Assembly: GCA_037157565.1 (NCBI GenBank)
Contig: JAZHRO010000013.1
Span: forward strand, 39,312,501-39,376,500
DNA from: Thalassia testudinum
Lineage: Eukaryota; Streptophyta; Magnoliopsida; Alismatales; Hydrocharitaceae
Direction of reading: 5' to 3'
DNA: 64,000 nt
The first letter of the stretch is position 1. Each line of letters starts with the position of its first letter. Both the position numbers and the translations under genes were made by a program. Under the pieces are notes generated by a model. That model did no database searches. It had not been told where the DNA came from and worked only from the letters and a program-made list of their open reading frames with translations. Below are positions 11,226-22,864 of this stretch, piece after piece.

Positions 11226-13906
11226 TGTAACGACCCGATTCCCGAATCCCTACGAGACACGAGAATCGGACCGACTTGACTAATCCCAAGACCCAGTCGT
11301 CCAACGAGAAAGTAACCAAAAGAGCAGAAAAATAAACCACATTCACCATGTATATAACTCGCGGTAACAAAATACTGTAGTAAAGGAAAGAAACACTATA
11401 GTATACACCACCACAACTGTAGAGAAATAAACATGTACATAACATGAAGCTTACAATAAATAGAGTACAGGGAGTAACAGAAAACTACTCACTACAGCGG
11501 AAAGAAAAGTACAAAAGGTACTACAGGTAACTTTACTGGCTCTACTAGGCCCAGCGCCCTCCGCAGCCGCTGACTCTGGCTGCTTAACACCTGTGATTGA
11601 AAAGGTAACAAGGGTGACACGTCAGCGAAACGCTGAGTAGAGTGGCAACTAAAAGCTAAAAGAAGCAGTAGAGTGGACAGTAGCTGTTATGTTTTTACTT
11701 TATTTATATCTTTCCATTTATTTACTGTTGATTTATTTCTCAGATCCTTCTCTTGATCTTGAATGTTCCTCGTGGGAACGATCTTGATTGCAGTCTTTTC
11801 CGAAAAGTAGAAGTAACACGTGGTACTCTCCTGGTCGGGAGAGTCCCCCATGGTGGTCCTACCCTCAGTCAACCACCCCAAGGTCACTGACAGACGTAAC
11901 GGTGACTACGGCACGCGCGATAGACGCACGGGTAGCTACCTCGCACTGGCACACGGTCAGTCGTTTCTGTTAACGGGCGCACCCAAAGCACAGCACGGAA
12001 CTAGTATAGGGCAGAGCCCTCTCAGTAATAGGGGTCTTGCCCCTTCACAGTCGGCGCACCCTCGCCTAACTACCCTGGTTTTGCCTAGTGGGCCTAATAA
12101 GTCGGTGTAGGAGGGCTAGTAGAACCCCGGGGCCCGTGGGGTAGCTAGTACTCTCCCTACACTAGTAGCTCTCCTCGGTACTGTATACACGAGGGCCAAA
12201 ATTCGGTACAAAGTGGCTAGTCCTAACCCCGGGTCCCTGGGGCGACTAGCTCCGCTCTGCACTAAACAGGAGGACAGTCTCTCTCCTTGGTACTCCGTAC
12301 TCAAGGGCCAACTCACCTCCCCAATTCTACTCCATTCCCTTTCCAGGAGTTCTACTCCTCATTCCCCGTAAGGTTCACGCTCTTTTAACTCAGCCAATTC
12401 AGGTTTCACCGTTCCAGCTTTATGTCCATATAATTCATGTTCTCAACCGCAATTATCCATTTATAACAAGCAGCTGTTAACCAATTTACTGGAAGTTATC
12501 ATTTCCTTGCCACTTTTCCAAGACTGCAATGTTTATATAAACAACTAGTTTTTCAGTCCTAGGATTCATACTGTACCCTAGGATCTAGCATTCAATCTAG
12601 TCTTTCAGTCCTAGGATTCATGCAATACCCTAGGATCTATCATTCAATCTAATTTCTCAATCCTAGGGTTCATGCAATGCCCTAGACTCTATCAATTGTT
12701 TCATAATTGTACAAATTTTGTTAAATAAATTAAAGGGCCACTCTACCTGCAAAATCGGGAGTACTGGGGGCATAGTCGGCAATCCCGCGCACCTCCGCAA
12801 CCCCCAGAGCCGCAACGGAACGAGGTCCTAACACAAGGATTAACACAAGGAGTTTCTCAGAACAGTATACAGTTACTGTAAACAGGTAGATGAAATAAAT
12901 CCGGAAAGAACAAAACTTGAAACACGAAAAATGAACTCCGAACGGACCCTAAACGGGCCAAAAACAGACGTCTGGAACTTCTTCCAGATGTCTTAAAACG
13001 TCGGTGAGGCAATACCTCGGTCTGCGCAGTCCTTCAGACGTCCAGAAGTCTGCTGGATCGTCTGGTCTTGGTTTCCAGACGTCCGATTGTCACCCCGGAC
13101 ATTTGGAGATCCGCTCCGTCGTCTGGTACTGAGGCCAGATGTCTGATCCGTGTGGGATGGCGAGCCCTCGCGCCCTCCCGAACAACACCTACGCACACAC
13201 ACACCCGCTCTCATCATGAAGAGTCGCAGAAGGACGCGGCGGATGGCTGCATGGCTGTACACGCGTAAAAAGGGGAAGATAGGAAAATATTGTACCTGTC
13301 AGACGTCTAGACTGTCCTCCAGATGTCTTCGGCGTCGTCTGGACGTAAGTCCAAACGTCTGATTTTGGGAAATTTTCCCAGAATCAGAACCCAGTTCGCT
13401 CTCCGCCCGCGACGCACGGCCGCGCCGCGCCATGTCTGCTTGCTGCCCGAGCTGCAACAGTCCCTCCGGAGAACCCACGCCCGCTGCTCCTCTGCCGGCC
13501 GGCTCTAGCTGCCCCGGCAAGCTCGCACCTCCGCGGTTGAGCTTCTTCCTTCCTCTCGCAACTCTCCTCCTTCCCGCACGCTCGCTGCGGCCGTTGCTGC
13601 AGCACTTGCTCGCTCTTGCTCGCAGGGAGAAGGAGAAGATGAAGGCGGATGGAGTGAGGGTGAGGGAGAGGGGAGTGTTTTATATGGCAGCAGCGGGGAG
13701 AGAGAGAGGGAAAAGCGACGCCTGCAGGGAGAGAAAGCGAAGACGAAGGCGGCGAGTTCAGTCTGCGCGCGCAGGCTCGCAGACACGAACCCGTACGCCG
13801 TAAAAATTTATTACCAGACGTCTGGGAAGGGTTCCAGACGACTGGCCAGAAGTCTGGGCCACTTCCCAGACGTCTTAAACTACGTCTGCTGCCCACGTTC
13901 ATAACA
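11226..13906 (-). repeat. Solo LTR of Tekay family, TSD CCTTG
   Basis: 2681 bp, TGTAACGACCCG to CGTTCATAACA, flanked by CCTTG at 11221-11225 and 13907-13911. No internal sequence. Minus orientation. A TATA-like ATATAAAA (minus, 13678-13685) lies about 220 bp from the LTR start. Arg-rich or Ser-rich frames at 13384-13980 are shadows. Confidence 0.92.
12965..12997 (-). repeat. LTR hairpin module (Tekay solo LTR 2)
   Basis: AGACGTCTGGAA, loop CTTC, TTCCAGATGTCT, TTAAAA: the same hairpin as in solo LTR 1 with one mismatch in the stem. Confidence 0.8.
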
Positions 13907-16229
13907 CCTTGGTAGACTGTTTCGGGAGGAAGATCGTCTTCTCCATACCGGAGATGCCTTCCTTTGAGTTTCACGGACAACCGGTGGACGGAGGTTTCAG
14001 GTGCATTTCTACACTTCGGGCAGCGAGACTTTTGGGCCAGGGGTGTGAGTGCTTTCTTGCTTGTGTGGTGGCGGAGCCCTGCCCTGTGGCAGACTTTCAG
14101 AGCATCCCGATTGTTAGAGAGTACCCCGGCGTGTTTCCAGAGGAGCTGCCTGGACTACTGCTTGAGCGTGAGATCGAGTTTGAGATCTCACTGGTACTTG
14201 GGACCAGCCCCATTTCTACTGCACCGTACCGGATGGCACCACTTGAGCTACGAGAGCCAAATTCCAGCTACAAGACTTGTTGGAGATGGGCTTTGTGAGG
14301 CCTAGTGCGTCCCCATGGGGAGCCCCTGTGTTATTTGTGAAGAAGGATGGTACCCTACGCCTTTGTGTTGACTACAGACAGCTGAATTGGGTCACCATCA
14401 AGAACAAGTACCCGCTGTCGAGGATTGATGATCTATTTGATCAGTTGCGAGGTGCCACGGTATTCTCCAAGATAGATTTAAGATCAGGCTACCACCAGTT
14501 GAGGGTCAGAGAGACCGACGTCTCCAAGACAGCTTTCCGCACCCGATACGGACACTATGAGTTTTTGGTCATGCCGTTTGGGTTGACCAACACCCTTGCT
14601 GCCTTTATGGATTTGATGAACCGGGTTTTCAGGCCATATCTGGATCAGTTTGTGGTAGTATTTATTGATGACGTGCTCGTTTACTCGCGGGATCAGGCAC
14701 AACACGGATAACACTTGTGGATAGTTCTGGACACTTTGAGACGACGCAGGCTGTATGCCAAATACAGCAAGTGCTAGTTTTGGCTGAGGCAGGTGACCTT
14801 CTTAGGCCATGTGATCTCAAGGGATGGTTTAGCTGTGGATCCAGCCAAGATTGAGGCCGTACTCAAGTGGGAGAGGCCACGTACAGTGACAGAGATACGC
14901 AGCTTCTTGGGACTGGCAGATTACTACCGGCGGTTTATCAGGGGTTTCTCGCAGATTGCGCGTCCTATGATTTAGTTGACCCGGAAGGACGTGTCCTTTG
15001 TTTGGACAGACATTTGTGAGGCGTGTTTTCAAGAGTTGAAGGAGAGACTGACTTCAGCTCCTGTGCTTACCATCCCAGATAGCAGTGGTGGTTTTGTGGT
15101 CTACACGGACGCTTCGTTGCTGGGGTTAGGGGTTGTGCTTATGCAGCAGGGTCATGTTATCGCTTACGCTTCGCGGCAACTGAAGCCCCATGAGCTTGGC
15201 TACCCTACCCATGACTTAGAGCTGGCAGCGGTTGTCTTCGCGCTAAAGGCATGGAGGCACTACCTTTACGGTGAAACCTTTGAGATTTTCACGGATCATA
15301 AGAGCCTCAGGTATTTGTTTGATCAGAAGGAGCTTAACATGAGATAGAGACGTTGGTTAGAGCTCTTGAAGGACTATGACTGCAGCATCTCCTACCATCC
15401 AGGGAAGGCCAACGTGGTGGCTGACGCCTTGAGCCAGAGGGTGCCCGCCTACTTGGCCAGATTATAGGTACAAAGTTGGGGACTTATGGAGGAGTTGGGC
15501 AGTTGGCGACCCCGAGAGTCACAGGGGTATTGTGGGGCAATGACGGTGACACGATATACGAGACCAGAGCTGATAGACCGCATCATCACAGGTCAGATGG
15601 CCGATTCGTACTTGCAGTCGTTGCGAGACAGAGTGCTGTCAGGGGACCCAGGAGACTTCTCTTTTACGGGAGAGGTGCTGCGCATGAGGGGACATTTGTT
15701 CGTTCCCAGGGCCGAGGAGTTGTTGAGAGAGCTCCTGGCTGAGGTTCACCATACATCCTGGGAACACGATGATGTATCATGATCTAAGACATGACTTTTG
15801 GTGGAGAGAGATGAAGTGGGATGTAGGTGAGTTTGTGCAGCAGTGTTTAGTGTGCCAGCAGGTGAAGGCGGAGCATCAGAGGCCTGTAAGGCCGTTGCAT
15901 CCACTTCCTGTGCTAGAGTGGAAGTGAGAGAGCATCACCATGGACTTGGTGGTGGGCTTACCCGTTACCCAGTGAGGATACGACGTAGTCTGGGTGATAG
16001 TGGACAGGTTGACGAAAACGACACGATTCCTGCCGATCCAAGTAACTTTGGGACCAGCACAGTTGATAGAAAGGTATATTCGCGATATGGTACTTCTGCA
16101 AGGAGTTCCGCGTGAGGTTATATCTGACCAGGATACCCATTTTATTTCTCAGTTTTGGGCCGAGTTTCAGCAGGCTTTGGGGACATGGTTGAGGTTCAGT
16201 ATGGCAGAGCGCACTATAGGTTCAGTTAA
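13907..16229 (+). pseudogene. Tekay pol: protease end, RT, RNase H, partial integrase (copy 1)
   Basis: RT spans about 14277-14980 with LFVKKDG, the DYRQLN block and the catalytic FIDDVLVYS at 14661-14687. RNase H (14976-15347) has YTDAS, the DLEL block and TDHKS. Integrase (15486-16229) has ISDQDTHF but lost 13 bp near 15744, which destroys the zinc-binding region. Nonsense codons include TAA 14709, TAG 14775, TAG 14973, TAG 15345, TAG 15466 and TGA 15925. The same codons are stops in copy 2 at 19880-24502, so both descend from one already dead copy. The chromodomain end is missing because of the junction at 16229. Confidence 0.9.
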
Positions 16230-16235
16230 GAAGCC

Positions 16236-17672
16236 AACAAAGGATCAACCCGTGACTTGCTCATTACTGCATACATTGAGATAGAAAAGTTGCACAATAG
16301 TGAATACCTTCAATGTATGACAAATCCTCGACTTTGGAAGCAACACCAAGATAGTCTTGAAAAACGGGAAGAGATAATGAGATTAATAAAACAAGTGATT
16401 GATCAGAAATACCCGTACATGCCACCAACAGAGGATGAGCTATCTTGGAACAACATCGAGGATAAATTTGACCTCGGGTTTGAGGTACAAAATGGTTGTG
16501 GATTCCCAACCCAGATAGAGTATAATGCACCTGATATTGAAGAAGGTTGGGATGCTCCAAATGCAGGAAAAGACCATGATGAGCCCATTTTAGAATCCTA
16601 AGACTCCTGCAAGTATGAGAGTAGAACTGAACCTCTCGAGGGTGTAAATTCCGTCCCTTATTCTGATAAGGTGACCCTCGAAGGTTATTCAGACCTAAAT
16701 TCTAGTAATTCAACCCACATCCTAAGCCTAGAACCTAGATCTGAAACATATTTTGAAGATTTCAAGGCCCCAGATGAAGAAAATCAATCTCTTAATGAAG
16801 AATATGATTTTGGGCCTCGATTTGATGAATATCCCTCATCAACCTCCTCAGAGGAACGAATCGATTTTGCTGAAGTCATGCCAATCTACGACACAGAAAT
16901 CGAGGAGTTAGATGAGCAGGGTTTCAATTGGGTCTGCCCTACTAGCTTAGAATCTGAGCCTCTACCAGATAAGGATACCCTTTTAAGCTCAGAATTAACA
17001 TTTAGGTTAGATCCCAGTCAGGCTGCTGAATATACAACATATGATTTATTCTGTGGTGGAACTCATGATCTAGAATCTCATTCAAACTTTGATTTTCGCA
17101 AACTCTTCGACGATCTGGAATCTGACCATAACATTGGAGAAAATTTGCCTCCTGATTATAACATGTCAATCTTCTTTGAAGCCACCTGCTTCACATATAC
17201 AGAACCAATCAAAACCCGTTCCCCACCCCGACCCGCAACCGGACTTAATTTCTATTCCGATTCACATCTCACTAAGCCGTTTGTAGATGATTCAACTCCA
17301 TATCTAGGCCGGGTATCGGTTACTGATCAGACCACAAATCAGGAGCCTCCATCCTTTGATCACCTCTGTAGGGATTCCACACCTTACATGGATAATTTTT
17401 CGGAACCCTACTTTGACCAGGCTGATTCGACTCAGCCTGAACCTGAGTTTTCACTTCCATATCCATCAGAACGCCACTGCATATGGTGGGTTCCGCATCT
17501 GCTGATCTACATCTATCAACCCACCAGACTTATTGGGTTCGGGCTACATCATCAGCCTGCTGATCTCAACAAGCACCTAGTTGGACCAACCAGGCTCTTA
17601 ATCAAGATGCTTGTTTTCCAAAACTCCGTTGATTTGACCACTCCCTCTCCACCCCATTTTCTGCTCGGCTGA
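16236..17672 (+). pseudogene. Novel ORF of element B', truncated
   Basis: Same protein family as 86-1717, lacking about the first 65 residues. One TAA at about 16599 (a CAA codon in B) splits the frame; it then stays open to 17672. The C-terminal WWVPHLLIYIYQP segment is retained. Confidence 0.8.
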
Positions 17673-19294
17673 AGGCATTAAATTTAGCGCTTAACGGGAG
17701 GCAACCCGTCATCCCAAACACAGAGACCCGTCTGATTATCCATATGGACTCCACGTCTATTGCACCTTGAGACCAGCCTTAGACATATGATCCCACCTCT
17801 GGTACACGTATCAGAGCTTGAAATCATTCGCATCAGTCATTTACGATCCATTCACCCACCCGATATATCCTGTTCTAAGCCCCTGACCTCAACACTAATT
17901 CACACCCTCTGTTTACAATGAGGACATTGCAAAACTTAGGCATGGGGGGGTGATAAAGTGCATACATACAGAACCAAGAAAAAATCAGGAGTCTCACACA
18001 CAAAAAATTTGCATATGTCAAAAACACAAGAAAATTGAAAAAAATTAATTAAGAAAAAGAACAAAAAATGGGGGGAGGGAGGAAATTTTGTGAGCCACTT
18101 AAGCATAAGGAGGAGAAAAAGAAGAAAAATGACAAAAAGGAGCACAAAGTGAAAATGAAAAGAAATAGTCATTAGTAAAAGATTAAGGGGTTAACTGAAG
18201 TTCTAGACTGAATCAAGAAAAAGAAAAGAAAAGTGCTACGGAGATATAACAAGAGATTAGCGGGAACGCTGGTCTTAGGCCTTTTGGGCTAGTACCGTTA
18301 GCTTAAAAATTTGCGTATCTGTTAAGATCTGGATAATCCTCAAGAGGTTGAGGAAAATGCGAAGCTTGAGTATTAGGTCTAAGGCTTAGGAAGTATCCGG
18401 CCTCGTTAACTGACCTCCAGTTTGCGGGATTCGGTAACCTAAGCACCCAAATTCACACACATTCTGGTTCAGTGCGCATAAAACATCCAAATCACGAGAA
18501 AAGCGTTTAATGTTCTGAAGAAGTCACCTAGATTAGGAGCGGTTAATCAACACAAATTGATTTGGATGAGTTCCTAGCGCGAATAGGCGGGAAATTCCCC
18601 TCGAAGATGCGTAACAACATATCGTCTCTTCGGTGCTTGTCTCTTAGGATATTTAAATATCCTACTGGGGGCATGTAAGCACTCTGTTGGTTCAGATACC
18701 ATGGGCGGCATTATCACGAAATGTCGATCACCAGGGTCTGGATTCGGCCACGGAACGCCATGGGCGGGATTAGCTCGAAATCTCGAAAGTCAGGGTTCTG
18801 GGGGTTGCCATGGGCAGGATTATCTTGAAATCTCGAAAGCCAGGGACCCTTGAGGATTGATGATGGAGACGAGGAATCTGATACAGATCGTGTTGAGAAG
18901 CTAATCCGAAGCTAGAAAAAAAAGAGAGAGAGAGAGAAAAGCTCTCTAAACAAATAAATCTTCTATCTCTCTCTTACAAAAAAAACACACTGCAAACTGA
19001 ATTTAGGCTAAAAATGTCTCAAGCACGGGTGCTTTAACCACGGAGTCCAACAAACCCTAGGATAGTTTCTGTGGGCCGTAGAAATCTTTGCGGAGGACTG
19101 AGGCTAAAGCGGAATAGGTCCGGATTTTGGTTGGTACTTGAGTACCTCTAGGCCTATTATCAGCATTCCTACCTAAATCACAAAATAAAAGGAGAAGCAC
19201 TTATCATAATTGTTGACAGACACTCAGGGTCTAGAATCGAAGTTAAAACTTTGAAATTTTGCTAAGGGACTAGCAAAAGCTAGGCATGGGGGTA
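17673..19294 (+). other. 3' non-coding region and purine tracts of B'
   Basis: Matches 1718-3268. Contains internal purine tract 17936-17955, palindrome 18646-18663, three-unit minisatellite 18700-18845 and final purine tract 19279-19294. No genes. Confidence 0.75.
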
Positions 19295-19879
19295 TGATGA
19301 GAGCCTCATCATGAGCCATAACTAGCTCATTTTGACCCAATAAAGAAGATAAAAGCTCCTACATAACCTAGAAGAAGGCCTAACTGAAGGAACAAGTGCT
19401 CTGAGAAGAAAACATGAAATAAAGGTTAAAACTGTAATTTTACCATTGCAGTACATAAACGGGATTTCTCAGAGGCAAAACATAGGTCAAATGGTCTAAA
19501 TGAGATAGAAAGAGGGTTGAGTCAATCAGAAATGGGTTCATGTGCAATCTAGGAATTAAATGACACCTGGTAACCCTAAAACAGACCCGCTTTAATTAAC
19601 AAGGTTCCGGTCAAGATAAAAATCGAGTAAACCCTCTAAAAATCATGGAAAAATATCCTCTAGGGTTTAGAACACTTAATTTGGCCTTTGGAACCCAGTT
19701 TGACCTAGATTAGGGTCCTAGCTCTTCAATTAACCTAATTTGGATTTTTACGTAAAATATCTAGTCAAATGAGGTCAAACCTAAAATACAACTTCACCAT
19801 TGGATTCCTTAGGTCAAAATTAGGTTTGTACCAAAATTTGGACCTAAGGGGAGGTCATCTTGACCTACTTTGCAATTTA
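19295..19879 (+). repeat. B' LTR, 5' fragment
   Basis: TGATGAGAGCC start as in the B LTR at 3269. It is homologous for about 585 bp, then joins abruptly to Tekay RT sequence. Confidence 0.85.
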
Positions 19880-21109
19880 GAGTTTGAGATCGAGTTTGAG
19901 ATCTCACTGGTACTTGGGACCAGCCCCATTTCTACTGCACCGTACCGGATGGCACCACTTGAGCTGCGAGTGCCAAATTCCAGCTACAGGACTTGTTGGA
20001 GATGGGCTTTGTGAGGGCTAGTGCGTCCCCATGGGGAGCCCCTGTGTTATTTGTGAAGAAGGATGGTACCCTACGCCTTTGTGTTGACTACAGACAGCTG
20101 AATTGGGTCACCATCAAGAACAAGTACCCGCTGTCGAGGATTGATGATCTATTTGATCAGTTGCAAGGTGCCACGGTATTCTCCAAGATAGATTTAATAT
20201 CAGGCTACCACCAGTTGAGGGTCAGAGAGACCGACGTCTCCAAGACAGCTTTCCGCACCCGATACGGACACTATGAGTATTTGGTCATGCCGTTTGGGCT
20301 GACCAACACCCTTACTGCCTTTATGGATTTGATGAATCGGGTTTTCAGGCCATATCTGGATCAGTTTGTGGTGGTATTTATTGATGACGTGCTCGTTTAC
20401 TCGCGGGATCAGGCACAGCACGGATAACACTTGCGGATAGTTCTGGACACTTTGAGATGACGCAGGCTGTATGCCAAATACAGCAAGTGCTAGTTTTGGC
20501 TGAGGTAGGTGACCTTCTTAGGCCATGTGATCTCAAGGGATGGTTTAGCTGTGGATCCAGCCAAGATTGAGGCCGTACTCAGGTGGGAGAGGCCACGTAC
20601 AGTGACAGAGATACGTAGCTTCTTGAGACTGGCAGATTACTACCGGCGGTTTATTAGGGGTTTCTCGCAGATTGCACGTCCTATGATTTAGTTGACCCGG
20701 AAGGACGTGCCCTTTGTTTGGACAGACATTTGTGAGGCGTGTTTTCAAGAGTTGAAGGAGAGACTGACTTCAACTCCTGTGCTTACCATCCCAGATAGCA
20801 GTGGCGGTTTTGTGGTCTACACGGACGTTTTGTTGCTGGGGTTAGGGGTTGTGCTCATGCAGCAGGGTCAAGTTATCGCTTACGCTTCGCGACAACTGAA
20901 GCCCCATGAGCATGACTACCCTACCCATGACTTAGAGCTGGCAGCGGTTGTCTTCGCGCTAAAGACATGGAGGCACTACCTTTACGGTGAAACCTTTGAG
21001 ATTTTCACGGATCATAAGAGCCTCAGGTATTTGTTTGATCAGAAGGAGCTTAACATGAGATAGAGACGTTGGTTAGAGCTCTTGAAGGACTATGACTGCA
21101 GCATCTCCT
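19880..21109 (+). pseudogene. Tekay RT and RNase H, copy 2
   Basis: Closely matches 14165-15395. RT FIDD is at 20377-20388. Nonsense codons shared with copy 1: 20425, 20491, 20689 and 21061. Private changes include a TGA near 20458, a TAG near 20506, and Ala to Val in the first RNase H motif (YTDV). It is split from its integrase by a solo LTR. Confidence 0.9.
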
Positions 21110-22864
21110 TGTAGGTTCTCCCTTCGAAGAGGGGTGACGTAATAAATGCGGAAATAAAATATAAAGCAATCTCACCAAAGAAAACCAATCACACAATGTA
21201 CACAATTGTTTTTAGGTGGAAACCCAAACCGGGTGAAAACCACCACCTAACCCTCTCGAGTTAGGATTTTTCGATCAACCTAGTTGATCAAATCCACTAA
21301 CCGAATCACTTTAAAACGAGGGTGATTCAACCTCAGTACAACCACGCTACAAGTACGAGGGTAGCGTTCCTCAACCCCTTCTCTCCACGAGAAGGATTTT
21401 GTCCCACGAAGGAGATGGGAATTCGCAAAGCGAATACCCAACCAAAAGACAAAGATAAAATAAAACAAGTAATCCTATAGAGCCAACAAAGGAATTTAAA
21501 TCTAGCTTCTATAGGAAATAGGAAACTCCCCTTTGCAAGGAGTGCGTCGAGTTGATGACGCGATGCGTGTGCCACGCGATGGCGCAATGTCGCTCTCGTA
21601 GACAACGGCGGGAGAGCGAGTGCGCAAAGGTAATTTAGCTCTCTAGGTGATGGAACTTAAGCTTGGAGAGCAAGATCTTTTCTTGGACATAAAAGGGTAG
21701 AAAGTATGTTGCTTAGGTGTATCCAAGTGTGTATTGTGTTTCTCTTAGTATGTCTAGGTGTGTAAAGGCTCCCCTCTATTTATAGAGGCCTTAAGAAGGC
21801 TTTGGAAGGCTTAGGAAAGGTTCTATAGCCGTTGGGAACAAAGCCCAAGAGAATCAGCCTGAAATCAGGAACAGTCATTGTTCTGACAGGCTTATCAGAC
21901 GTCTAATTCTGGCATCAGACGTCTGGAACTTCACTTTAAGACGTCTGATTTCAAGGTCAGACGTCTGATTTCAAGGTCAGACGTCTGATTTTGGGCGGGT
22001 CTCTCCCTGACTTGAATCAGATCTAAACAGGATTTTTGCGCAAGTCCATCAGATGACATATAGGACGTCTGGAACTATGTCTGGACGTATGGAAACCTAC
22101 TTTTACTGTGGGAATGGATTTTCCAAACGTTGCAACGGCTAGAAAATCTCTGAGAAGAGATTTTGGGTCAGTCGAGGCAAAACGGTCAATTATCAGACGT
22201 CTGGAAAGGCCTAAGGACGTCTGATAAGGCTCTAACGGTCATAATCTTGAGTGCCTGCTAAGCTAGCCAATGGTCCACTATCTGGACGTCTGGCAAGTCC
22301 ATCAGACGTCTCCTAAGACGTCTGGTATAAGGTCTGGACGTCTGATTTCATCAGACAGAACTAGCTATGTCCAGCCTAACAGATATCAGACGTCTAAAAC
22401 AACAGTCAGACATCTTAAAATACTTTATCAGACGTCTGATTTGGGAATTAGACGTCTGGAAGTGCTGTTTGAACCCTATATTGGTTTTCTAAGTATTCTA
22501 CAGAAAACCTAAGTATCCTAGGGTTGTGCCGGTGTTCCTAGGACTACTGTTAGGGTACTTTGAGGCTCTTTAACATAATATTCTAAGGAAAATAAGAGCA
22601 AGAAAATAAAGACAAGAGATACAAGAAAGGATTAAAAAGAATCTATCCTATTCTTCTTGTCTTCTATCTTAATCTGTCGCTCTACGCGAACCTCCTCTGT
22701 TTTCTGTCAAGCTCCTTCAATCCATCCTTAATGCGAGCTCGAGTTCCGTCTAAATACGTCCACATTTGCAATTGACATGAAATCTAGGACTCAAATTGCA
22801 AATGTAAAATAACACGTGTTTTGTTATCATCAAAACAAATGATCGTGGTGCTCTAGCACCAACA
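21110..22864 (-). repeat. Solo LTR, SIRE/Maximus-like copia family, TSD CTCCT
   Basis: 1755 bp, TGTAGG to CCAACA, flanked by CTCCT at 21105-21109 and 22865-22869. On the minus strand it starts TGTTGGTGCTAGAGCACCA and soon has TTTTGATGATAACAAAA, a start typical of SIRE/Maximus copia LTRs as I recall them; there is no internal sequence to confirm the family. It has about ten AGACGTCT palindromes between 21900 and 22460, including three in tandem. Confidence 0.8.
21936..21970 (+). repeat. LTR hairpin module (copia-like solo LTR)
   Basis: TTTAAGACGTCTGA, a short spacer, then TCAGACGTCTGA, then a further copy: the same module as in the gypsy LTRs, in a tandem arrangement. Confidence 0.75.

Larger units (their letters stand above)
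5985..16229 (+). mobile_element. Tekay/Del-type chromovirus, degenerate, copy 1
   Basis: Order along the plus strand: LTR 3' part, primer-binding site, gag, protease, RT, RNase H and integrase, matching the Ty3/gypsy gene order. Two same-family solo LTRs in minus orientation interrupt gag (at 7314/9953) and the protease-RT junction (at 11225/13907). The element has many stops and frameshifts and is broken at 16229 inside integrase by a junction to Athila-type sequence. Assignment to Tekay is from the RT/RNase H sequence style and the chromodomain in copy 2 (24083-24502). Confidence 0.85.
16230..19879 (+). mobile_element. Element B', truncated second copy of B
   Basis: Begins inside the novel ORF at the point corresponding to about 279 in B (AAGCCAACAAAGGATC) and ends inside the LTR at the point corresponding to about 3854 (TTTGCAATTTAG). 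It has no LTR termini or target duplication at either edge, so both edges are rearrangement breakpoints. It carries its own internal purine tract, palindrome, three-unit minisatellite and 3' purine tract. Confidence 0.85.

Noticed and set aside
13384..13980. 198-codon minus-strand frame
   Set aside because: Lies in a solo LTR and crosses its boundary; low complexity, not conserved in the other LTR copies.
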